Assembly (NCBI GenBank): GCA_011800155.1
Contig: CM022368.1
Coordinates: forward strand, 1,364,001 to 1,428,000
Source of the DNA: Flammulina velutipes
Taxonomy: Eukaryota > Basidiomycota > Agaricomycetes > Agaricales > Physalacriaceae
DNA length: 64,000 nt
Direction of reading: 5' to 3'
Every line of letters starts with the position of its first letter. Positions within the stretch are counted from its first letter, which is position 1. The notes under the pieces were generated by a model. The model made no database searches. It had not been told where the DNA came from and saw only the letters and a program-made list of their open reading frames with translations. A program made the position numbers and the translations under genes. This document shows positions 54,780-64,000 of this stretch, one piece after another.

Positions 54780-57432
54780 ATGGCCAGCTCATCGGTCCCT
54801 CCAAGCTTGAGCATGGAATCAGACCCGACAACGCTAGATACCTCGGCGAAGAAAAAGTCAAGGCCAGGAGCAGCTTGGAAGGCCAACGAAACCCATATCC
54901 TACCCAAGAATAATCTTCCTGTTGTAGGTCTTATCTATTATCGCGCGCCACCTTTTTGATTCTGAGGCCCGCTACTTAGGTGTTCATTGGACTTATGTGT
55001 TGTGTATTTCTGGCAGCCATAGATCAGGCATGTCCTCCAATACTTCCTTCCGCTTTGACCTAACATCGCGTAGACTATCATAGCTACCGCCCTCCCGACT
55101 ATTGTTGAAGACTTGGGCGACGGCCAAAATTACAGTTGGGTGGGAAGGTTCGTCACTATTCTAGGCCGCCGGATCTCTGGTTTGACAACCCCGTGCACAG
55201 TGCGTATTTGCTCGCGGCTGCCTCTCTTGCGCCATTGTACGGGAAGCTGTCGGATCTAATAGGTATATTTTTGAGCGGCCGTTTTACCCGAATACTGATC
55301 TATGGCTTGCTTAGGCAGGAAGCCAATTCTTTATTCGTGTATCGTTGTCTTCTTGGTAGGTCATCCAACCGATCGTGGAGGACAACCCATAATCTTATTT
55401 TCAGGTCGGATCTGCCCTATGCGGGGCCGCCCAAAACATGACTTGGTTAATCGTTTGTCGCGCCGTACAAGGAATCGGTGGCGGTGGAATCATTCAACTA
55501 GTACGACGCTTCAATTTAACCGAACGCCTGCACTCTGAACCATATGGCGACAGGTAAACATCACGATCAGTGATATAGTGCCCTTGAATGAGTCAGTCGA
55601 ATATTTCTCCTTACCCTCAGCGATTTACTCATGATATGGCATAGGCGTGGAAAGTATAGCGGCTTCATTGGCGCGACTTGGGGCATAGCAAGGTGGGTAA
55701 CAGAACAATGTGCTCCTTCTCGAATTCAATATTTCAATAGTGTCCTTGGACCTCTTCTCGGAGGAGTACGTATCGTCGGCAGTACTGCGTCTTGTTGATT
55801 AAGTAACAAGTTATTTTAGGTGTTCACTGACCATGTATCGTGGCGATGGTACGTAGTTTACTCTTCCTTCCAAAGATACCGCATTCTAACCTCCCGCAAA
55901 GGTGTTTCTGGATCAATCTGTGAGCTCCTGGTTGTTTTGGCGGAAACCTTGTGCTTATATCCTTCTAGACCTACGGGAGGCGTTGCAGCGTTGCTACTAT
56001 TCTTCTTCTTGAACTTGAATCCCCATCCCAGAAAGACATGGCGAGAACACTCCCGCCAATTCGATTTTGTTGGTCTTATTCTCATTGTCTCCGGCGTCGT
56101 CTGCCTCTTGATAGGTTTCAATTTCAGCGAGACCAGTTGTAAGTCATACATAATATTCCAGATTCTCACAGAACGTCTTATTTTGCGCAGGGCAACGTGT
56201 CCAAACCATCGTTCTGGTTGCTTTGGGAGGCGTGTTAATCGTTGGTGCAGCCGTGTTTGAGACTTTCACAAAACGTAGTCCGATTATTCCTCCGAGACTC
56301 TTCAAGGTACATCTACTTTTGAACCGTTGTGTGTGTTCCACACTGACCATTCTCAGACGCGAACGACTGCAATTGTCCTCGTGTCCTCATTTTTACACGC
56401 TTTGGCCTTTTTCGTTGGTGCATACTACCTTCCCGTATATTTCCAAATTCTGGGCAGCAGCGCCACAGGTGCTGGTGTGCGCATGCTCCCATATTCACTT
56501 GGATCGTCGTTGACCAGTGGGATAGGTGGGATCATCGTGTCCCGCACTGGTCAGTATCGGATGATCATATGGATTTCTTGGGCGGTGTTCTGTATAGGTT
56601 ACGGCCTCATGACTATGCTCGATAGTCGCAGTCCGGTCTGGGAGACTGTGGTCTTCACTTTGCTTGCAAGTTTGGGATTGGGGACACTGTTCCAGGTTCG
56701 ATACAATTGCATTCACCAAGAAAGGATCATGTTAACGCCTGGAATAGGTACCTCTTATTTGTCTCCAGGCTGCTATGCCTTTGAAAGATATGGCTACTTC
56801 AACCTCCACGTTCGGCTTCATTCGTACACTCGGCGGCACCGTTGGTATCTCAGTGGGACAGGTCATTTTCTCGAGCGTACGTCTCCCAACCACATTTCCG
56901 TTATCAAAAAATAATCCCATTTTAGACACTCAAATCCCGACTTGAGGACATCCCTGGAGCAGCAGCAGCATTGGCGAGCTCTGGTTCGCTGAGCGAGAGT
57001 GTTAGACATCTAAGCGCGATATCAGTCAGTCACTTGCATTCTGTTTCTTTTCTTGGTGTTGTATTAATCCTACTTAGGATCCAACACTACGTGTGGCGAT
57101 CACTCAAGCCTACGCGAAGAGTATCAGTTCCATCTGGCTGGTGCATACCCCCATCTGTGGTGCAGGATTCATAATGGGTTAGTTTCAACAAAGTCGGGTT
57201 CGCCACCAGGTACTAACTTTGAACACTAGTCCTATTCATCAGACACTATACTTTGAAGCGAGCAACTACCCAAGCCCAGCCCAACACTCCTGATGATATC
57301 GAAAAAGGACCCTCAGACCCTTCGGAACCGGGCGCCACTACAGAGGATAAACATGAAGTCGAGGAAAAGCCACGATCCTCTGTAGAAAAGAGTGAGAGTG
57401 AGACGCGGCCGAGCATAGGCAGAAAAGAATAA
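54780..57432 (+). CDS. MFS multidrug-type transporter (DHA2-like, 14 helices)
   Basis: Proton-driven exporter, drug or toxic metabolite type; substrate unknown. MASSSVPPSLSMESD starts a hydrophilic N-terminus with KKKSRPGAAWKANE. Helix 1 reads VVFIGLMCCVFLAAIDQTII followed by ATALPTIVEDLG, the DHA2 signature. Others include SAYLLAAASLAPLYGKLSDL, motif A as GKLSDLIGRKPI, and RAVQGIGGGGIIQL (motif B type). Motif C-like WGIASVLGPLLGGVFTDH and helices such as PTGGVAALLLFFFLNLNP and RMIIWISWAVFCIGYGLMTM follow. The C-terminal tail is acidic and ends RPSIGRKE-stop. More than ten introns, some very short. Confidence 0.9.
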
Positions 57433-58077
57433 ACGGACGGGCGATTGACAAAATTTACAGCCATAGACTTGGGATTTAATGGATGTACATAGGGGATTTA
57501 ACGTCACTCCTTCTAATTATGTGCTCAGGAATCATACAGTATGAGAGCTTTTGTCTATTGGTGGGTGCAACGAGGCGTTGTACCTTACATGCGCAGTCGA
57601 GTAACCAATGAGTATCTAGCTGTAGTCAGCTGTATGTACTCGAAGAAGCACAGGGCTCACAACAACAAAGTGGCGTATCAATAGTTGTACGTACAGAATT
57701 CATCCTTATAGATCGCCATATGTTTATGTCAGGTTTATGTCAAAGGGGGGGAATGTAGGGAGATATGAGCAATTGAATAGGGCATTCAATCAGCAGAAGT
57801 CGTGAAGTCAACGCAAGTACAAGTCATCAGACCAACCATCCAGACAGGTGAGAGGGTTTGATGCGATACTTGAGCGGTTTCGTATTGTTCGTCGTAAGGT
57901 TCTGCCTCTTCCGATGCCCACGGTTTCCAGGACCTAGTCAGAGCTGATTCTTGACTCGCTCTTTTCTGTGGGAAGATGGAAAGGATAGCACTGGTAAGAT
58001 AAGTATATGATACAGACACAGCATAAATAGGAAAGGCGGTCCAGGAGGGGGGTTATGAAGAGAAACGTGGGTATTAA
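57433..58077. other. Convergent intergenic between the transporter and GID4
   Basis: About 645 bp of 3' flanks with a short G-run near 57747. A 77-codon minus-strand frame (57786-58019) has no family content. Confidence 0.5.
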
Positions 58078-59092
58078 TTAACGGAACTCAAAAGTAGAGC
58101 TGCAACGCTCTTCGACGTATGATAGACTAAGTTGCTGATAACTGCGATAAGGGTTAGGTTCGCTTCGATCACTTATTGTGGAGGTCATCTTACGGTTCGG
58201 AGTTTTGGTGGTAGTAAAATCCGTGCATCGTGGGGGCAACGGGAGCTTGCGGGTGGCGAACGCTGGAGTCGCGCCGCTTGCCCGTTTTGGAGGTAGGGGA
58301 AGACGGGCAGGGTGAAGAGGGTTGGGGATTAAAGTCAACGCACACATAGTAGAAGCCTGCGGCCAAAGTTAGAGAGGCAACGATAAGAAGATGATACTAC
58401 GCACCAGCAAAACTAGCGCCATTTATATCCTGGACTCGGTGGTCCGGAACAAGGAATCGCTCCTTCCAACGCATGAAGACAGCGCCACGGTCGCGGTCAG
58501 GCATAGTCAAATGCGGACGCTTCACTTCATGGCGAATTTGCTTGAAAGGGAGGAAACGATTCCAATGGGTCATGTCATCCACTTCGCTAGCACCCCAATT
58601 CTGTGTGAGGAAACCATAACGAGAGCCGATAATTTCAGAGTCGAAGTAGGTGGTAAGTTCTGGGTAGTCCTCGGTGAGCCCCTTGATACGAAGGTAGCCG
58701 CACAGAAAAGACGACGCAAAGTCGACGTCTGTAATCGTCACTGCGACATCGTAGCTGCTGCGACCACTTTTCTGCGTTCCCCGGAACTGTGCACCGGGAT
58801 AGAGACAATGGTGTGGTTGTGACCGAAGGCGCAGCCTGGTTATATCTGTCAAAGGACTGGGCGACAGTAACGAGATGGAGGACGTGTGGATGTGTGGCCT
58901 GGAGGGTAATAGCGTGTTCGAATGATCTCGGTGTTGCGCGGGTTGCGCTGGGGGAACAGTGGCAGCGGGGGGAACTGTGACCACTGACAGCACTGGCGCT
59001 ATCACGAGTTTATCTTTGCCTGTCCTGCAATTGCATGGGGACGCTATGCACGTAACGCAGGTCGTTTCGCTGCTGAAGAAACCAGAGGGCAT
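58078..59092 (-). CDS. GID4: GID4/VID24 substrate receptor of the GID/CTLH ubiquitin ligase
   Basis: Recognises Pro/N-degrons, in yeast those of gluconeogenic enzymes, and hands them to the GID E3 ligase. The start MPSGFFSSETTCVTCI was preferred over an upstream GTG. The N-terminal third is Ser/Pro-rich. The Vid24 domain then reads CLYPGAQFRGTQKSGRSSYD, VAVTITDVDFASSFLCGYLR, LTEDYPELTTYFDSEIIG, FLTQNWGASEVDDMTHWNRF and AVFMRWKERFLVPDHRVQDI, NGASFAG|FYYVCVDFNP. The last intron (about 58142-58191) joins FYYHQNSEP to YQQLSLSYVEERCSSTFEFR-stop, the family end; an unspliced read would stop prematurely. Confidence 0.94.
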
Positions 59093-59644
59093 TGTGGTAG
59101 GAGGGAGAAGACGGAATTGTTGCACGTGCCTCCTCTCGGGGTAAGACGATCAGTCTTGTTCAACTTAGACTTCGTCTAGCCTCATTCAAGTCTATTCCAG
59201 ACAATGGGAAGCATGCGTTGGGTTTGCTCTCGGCTGCTCTACTCGTACACGATTGTTCGAATTACTTACTTGATCTCCTTGCCGCACGATAATCACCGTG
59301 TACAGCATTCACTGTTAGTGGAAGCGCCAATCATCGCATCTAGGACAACAAATCCCCACAGATATCTAACATGATGATCAAGCTTGTCTGGCTATACGTC
59401 TCAACTTCTGTCAGCTACAGCTAGAAGCTCAACGTCTCAATCCTCGGTGGATCCTGGTACCGTGGATCTGCATACCTACCTTCTTTCTCAGCCTAGTAAC
59501 GTATAACCTTCGAGCTCCAAGGTAGGTCTCATGTGCCAATCTTCTCTTCCTTCCACGCGGTGGACTGGGTCATAACACAATTTTGAGAAACTTGAATCTA
59601 GCAGTCGCCAAGGCCGCGATGGATTGAACCTAACACTGGTTAGA
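59093..59644. other. Intergenic: GID4 promoter and GWT1 3' region
   Basis: About 550 bp, no gene or tRNA found. Confidence 0.5.
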
Positions 59645-61460
59645 TTATAATAGCTTTCTACGCCTAGAGGACCAGGCTGCCCAACAGATTATGAACGAGT
59701 AAAGGCTCAGCACCAGCATCGCCCGGCCACTCGAAGTATACATAGTTGCTATGCTCAGATTGACAGCTCCCGTCATCACGTTCGCCTATAATTTGTTAGC
59801 TCAGATCCGTACGCGCTACAGGCGGACTCACTAATAAGAAGATCACCATTGCGTTCTTGTTGATTGCTCCAAGTAAAGGAGGAGCTACTGGTTCTCGATA
59901 ATGAAGGACCGCATCAACATGATCCACATCCTGGCTCTTCCTGAACTTCGATGGTTGAGGGTAGAAGTACATGTCCAACAACACGTATCCTAGTAGGAAT
60001 GATGTATTATAGGCCGCGATCCAAAGCACATAAGAGAGGTTGACCTAGGTAAGACGCGTAAACACATCGGCCATGGAGAGAAACATGTTGACACATACCA
60101 CCCTCCGCGAAACACCCTCATCTCCGTCGATCCGGAACAGCCTCACGAGGCCCATACATGCCCACCACAATACCGTATACGAGAAAAGCTCCATAGCCAT
60201 CTTGTCACTCTTTCTGACTTTCTTGATTGAGGTCGAGTCCCCTCCGACTCTTAAGACGCCAGTCGCGGAAAAGTGGCGTTGCACACGACGAAAGTATGAA
60301 GGAGAAGGTGGAAGAATGATAGTTCCTGTTGAAATACCGAGGAGATGGAGCGCTAGATATCCAATCAAAGATATGAGGCCTTCCTTGTTTGCTGAGATGA
60401 GAGAAAGGCGCGGAGCGTTCAGGGCATAATGTTGGAGGCCGAAAACACTGAGGTTTAGTTGTTGCGCTAAATCAACTGACATTCAGAAGATCATCATACT
60501 GTAAAGAACTGGTCACATACCCAATGCGACTAGAACACCAAGCATTGACACCGGCACACGGATGATGAGGGGGTGCAACAACATTTCCAGCACAGGAACT
60601 AGGGCCATAGTGAAGAAAAAATTCCAGTGGGTGCCGTACTCAGACTCATGTTCCTAAGAGAAATTTAGACAAAAGGCTTTTCAACAAAGAAGATAGAACT
60701 AACCGGATACTCCGTCCCTTTTACTGCCAAAACGCGTGCAACTCCTAGAACAAGTAGAGGTAGCACCTTTTTTAGCGTATTGAGTAGTTTGGGACCTAGA
60801 GGAGACGCGAGATATGCTGGATTCTTCAATAGAGGAATGGCCGAAACGACTCCTTGCGAAAAGACGAACGAGCCTACGCCAATGTCCATCTATGCAATAG
60901 TCAGAACGACTGTAGCCCCCGAGAAGAGCGTGTGGACTAACTAGAGATACACCGAAGGTCTCGCACTTCACTAGATTTCGAGGAAATACTGGGAAGTCGA
61001 CTGCAAGGATGGCCAGAACAGTCATCAGCATCATGTGTGCGCGATGCGTTGTCAATGCAGCAAGTGGTGTTATAACTGGAAGTGATCCATCTCCATTGGC
61101 AGCCGTGCGTCGGTCAGAGGGCAAAGGTGTTCCACTCTCTTTCCGTGGTAGGTAGGATATTGCGAATGTCAGGGTGGATAGAACCACAACGAGTAGGATT
61201 GGTGCATCCGCAAAAGTCGTCATTGACAAAAGAAGAGGCAACACTAGGGCTACCCATGAGCCCAGCCCAGTTATCGATAGTCTGGTACTAAGGACGCGGT
61301 ACAGCAAGATGGACACCTGGAAACATTGTTCGGTTGAGTACTGGTAATATCAAGGAAAACGACGAACGAGAGCCGCACAAGATATCAAGTTGATATGCGT
61401 AACTGAAGAACCAGTCATGCCAGAAACGAAGGCCTCCTTACTCGTTTTGTAATCGCTCAT
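59645..61460 (-). CDS. GWT1: GPI-anchored wall transfer protein 1 (GWT1/PIG-W inositol acyltransferase)
   Basis: Multi-pass ER enzyme that acylates the inositol of GlcN-PI in GPI synthesis. MSDYKTSKEAFVSGMTGSSV is the conserved start (family: YKxxKExFVSNxTG). Helices and loops include PLLLSMTTFADAPILLVVVL, RAHMMLMTVLAILAVDFPVF, PRNLVKCETFGVSLMDIGVG, SFVFSQGVVSA, YPEHESEYGTHWNFFFTMAL, NKEGLISLIGYLALHLLGIS, NLSYVLWIAAYNTSFLLGYV and INKNAMVIFLLANVMTGAVN. It ends SRRRKLL-stop. About seven introns. The GYGTHWNF and NKEG blocks leave little doubt. Confidence 0.94.
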
Positions 61461-61746
61461 GGCGGTCACAAGAGAACGTTAACAAGACGAAGTACTTTCC
61501 CACGTAGTCCCTTATGCCGGCCTCATCATAGGTAAGAGGCGCAACGTAACCAAGATAACGTATTCGTTCAATAGCTAGTTGAGTATATTACAATGCGTCT
61601 AACGAGTAACGAGTAAGGTAATCCAAAATATGATATAATACACAACAAAATTTCACAGCGTAACATGAACACAACTTAATTCTCCGCTTCATTTAAACCT
61701 GAAAACTTCATGTTAGCGAGAATAGAGACTAAGAGAAGACGACCAA

Positions 61747-64000
61747 TCACCTGAACCGTCCCAGACGGGCCTTAGCAGCTTCCTCTGCAGTAACACACGG
61801 CGAGCTATGGCGAGGCTTGGTCGACTTCTTCAGCGTATCCACGAATATCAGACTTTTCGGTGCCGATTGAGGAGTCGTGAGCGGATAAGGAGATGCACGA
61901 GAGTTCTTAACAACTCTCTGCCGTCCAGCCGGAGTAACGTTGGTATTGCTCCGCTGAAGAGGATATGCGTATTTCATTCTCCATCCTTGGGCGACCGCTG
62001 CTTGTCGAGCATCCTGCCCTCGAGCGATAACATCTTCTTCCTCCACCTCGTCCTCGTCGTCCCTACGCACGTCCGGTGGTGTAAGTGAAGGAGGTGTTGC
62101 CGAGTCAGCACCAGAAGCTTCCGAATCACTAGAATCAATGTCCTCTGGCGCCAATGTCTTGCGAAGATCGACAAGGTTCGAGGGAGTCACATCTAAGAAG
62201 AGGCGCTGAGCGGGGAAGGATCGCGATTGCATTGGCCTTGGGGCTACAGGACTGGAGATGGGATCGGCTCCAAAGTCGTTATCATCAAGAGACGCTGACC
62301 GACTGGCCGAAGGACGCACAGGAGATGAAAGATCATCGGTATCGTGCGACTGTGATGGCGTCGGTGAGATGTATCCTTCCTCCTGGTCCACAATGTGTTC
62401 TTGTGCAGTCAAGATTTCGTCCACATCCAGCTCCATCTGGGGTTCAACGTTTCCTTGCACCATTACTGAGTAGTCATCGTCCACATCATCCGCGATGGGA
62501 ATATTCTCCTTCTCGCCTCGTAAGCGGGAAGGTCCTGCTACAGGCGACGTAGGCAATGATTTCCTTCGGGGGCTAGCAAAGAATTTCGAAACAGTGAGTT
62601 GCCCAGGTTCGCTCGCTCGAGGTTTCTTGCAGCGAACGTCTTCATCCATGGCGTCGGCCAAGGTCCGCTTACCACTCGCCTTTCCAACGACCATTCGCCT
62701 CTCCACCATCAGACCTTTTTTCGTAGGTGACTTGGGTGTTTGAGGTATTATTGGGTTGGGCCCTAGAAATGGTAGTTTGAATCAATGCACCGTTGGAATT
62801 TCTCAATGCTTACCGAAGAAATCTCGAATGCCACCGGAAGCTTCCTTTGCCTTGCCCTTTCCTTTGTTGAGAGTTTGAAGCGATAATTCTTTGGCGCGTT
62901 TAGGGCTGTACGACGGGTTGATGTCATCCATTGGGAGGAAAGTTATGGGGTCTAATCTGCCTAGCGCTAGCTGCTTTGCTACTGCAGGCTCGAGATCGCT
63001 ATAAATTGCGTTAATGTGATGGAAAGAAAGAAAGATGCGATAAACACTCACGGTCCCACATGTGCATCCAGAGCAGAATCCCATTCGCCTTGAATCTCAG
63101 TCAAATGTACGAGTCGTTCGAGCTCGGGGCAATAAACGCGTTGATGAAGGAAGCACATCTCAGCCATTTTGAAGTTATCCAGGTAGCCCGGTGGTACCGA
63201 CTTTTTGCCTTCAAGAGTGACGGCGCGCACGACCTGTTCGACTGTCTTCCACCTGCGCAAGAGAGAACACGCAGTTTTGAGTCCGATGCCAGGTATGCTC
63301 GTTAGGTAGTCGCAGCCACTGAGGATCGCCATGGTGCGAAATTGCTTGTCAGACCAATTTGTGAGAGTAATGCCATCAGAATGAACGGAGGAGAAGTCTG
63401 AGCGGGAGATGGACACGACAGTGCTGTGTGCGACATCGAGTTTGTATAGGACTGTCTTGCAGCCAAAGACTAGCAAGTCCGAGTCTTCGGTGACGATGGC
63501 ATCGACGAGTCCGACGCGTTCGAGGTATGCCATCTGAGCGTCGGCTTCGTAAGGCGCTACGACGAACTTGACGTTTTCAGCCATAAGAGCCTGCAAAAGA
63601 GCTGTCAGCGAAGAAGACGCGTCTATGAGTGGCGACGAACCTTGATGCACTGGTACGCCATCTGCGGAGTAACATCCACGCATTTCGCAAAGAACTCGCG
63701 CGCTTGGGAAGGCTTCCCCATTGCCTGTAGTGATTTCCCTCGCGCCATGTTCTCCTCGCGCCTCGCCTTTCTTGAAATCTCTGTCTCCTTCTTTGCTGGA
63801 AGTGGGCCGCCGTCGAATACAATGTATGGTTCCACACCGTTGTGTCTCAGAAATCTGACCCTTTCCATAACGTAGGAAACATATCTGGAGGCTTGTCAGT
63901 GAACACCGATGTTGAAATAAGTGGCACTCACTTGATGGTTGTCATGTTCATCGCCAATTCCGTGGCACAGGCGTGAACACCTCTATGCAGCCAGGCATAG
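61747..64000 (-). CDS. EXO1: Exonuclease 1 (EXO1), partial at the right edge
   Basis: 5'-3' exonuclease of the XPG/Rad2 family acting in mismatch repair and end resection. The window begins mid-protein: YAWLHRGVHACATELA, then YVSYVMERVRFLRHNGVEPY, IVFDGGPLPAKKETEISRKA, VVAPYEADAQMAYLERVGLV, AIVTEDSDLLVFGCKTVLYK and ILSGCDYLTSIPGIGLKTAC carry the acidic active-site residues of the N and I regions. The C-terminal half is disordered and acidic with KR patches (KKPRASEPGQ, SPRRKSLP). The coding end is GRFR-stop at 61747. A GTGATT..TTTCAG intron with a CTAAC branch could instead extend it to 61689 (ending FRFK). Confidence 0.93.

Noticed and set aside
57786..58019. 77-codon minus-strand frame next to GID4
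   Set aside because: Lies in the GID4 3' flank; GID4 already has its complete family C-terminus.
1..64000. CRISPR array, bacterial operon, prophage or intact transposon
   Set aside because: No regular direct repeats with spacers, no transposase, integrase or reverse transcriptase, and introns throughout mark the DNA as fungal nuclear.

Overview
The window is nuclear DNA from a filamentous basidiomycete, most likely an agaricomycete mushroom-forming fungus. Genes are dense and sit on both strands. Nearly all are split by many short introns of about 45-75 nt with GT..AG ends, and intergenic spaces are often under 200 bp. Several encoded families (DUF7918, DUF1996, the Cys-rich single-pass membrane family, an HSP12/HSP9-type protein) are ones I associate with Agaricomycetes. 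Gene models were built by hand from reading frames, splice consensus and family knowledge, so exon edges are predictions.

Layout. 0-4 kb: CCT4 chaperonin subunit (+), converging on a D-amino-acid-oxidase-like flavoenzyme (-) whose spliced end reads AHL, a peroxisomal signal. 4-5.1 kb: gene-poor, with a possible decayed coding relic. 5.1-12.7 kb: the accessory part, a tandem array of four diverged paralogues (A-D, all +) encoding signal peptide, Cys-rich ectodomain, one transmembrane helix and variable tail. An aldo-keto reductase lies between copies A and B. 12.8-23 kb: CLPTM1 (-) divergent from CHMP7 (+), an HSP12-like stress protein (-) with a marked promoter, a DUF7918 protein, metaxin and a Rheb GTPase (all +). 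23-35.8 kb: GAA1 (-) divergent from a USP48-like deubiquitinase (+), then an unnamed large nuclear-type protein and LUC7 (both -).

36-54 kb: a J-domain/ankyrin protein (-) divergent from a BCS1-type AAA ATPase (+); BUD23 (-) divergent from TRAPPC3/BET3 (+); mitochondrial uS13 (-) divergent from XAP5 (+); a secreted DUF1996 protein (+); V-ATPase subunit D (+); a Ser/His-rich protein (+); RPB10, two small unknown genes and FRG1 (all -); uL24/RPL26 (+); and Ran/GSP1 (-). 54.7-64 kb: an MFS drug-type transporter (+), GID4/VID24 (-), GWT1 (-) and EXO1 (-, running off the right edge).

Most of the window is conserved housekeeping: protein folding, secretion, GPI-anchor synthesis (GAA1, GWT1, possibly CLPTM1), RNA processing, ribosome biogenesis, TOR input and DNA repair. 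No bacterial-type operon, CRISPR array, intact transposon or convincing tRNA was seen. The least ordinary parts are the four-gene membrane-protein array, the promoter architecture of the HSP12-like gene, some extreme exon structures (an ATG-only exon, a stop-only exon, a GC-AG intron), the altered FRG1 C-terminus, and domain combinations in the USP48-like and J-domain proteins.
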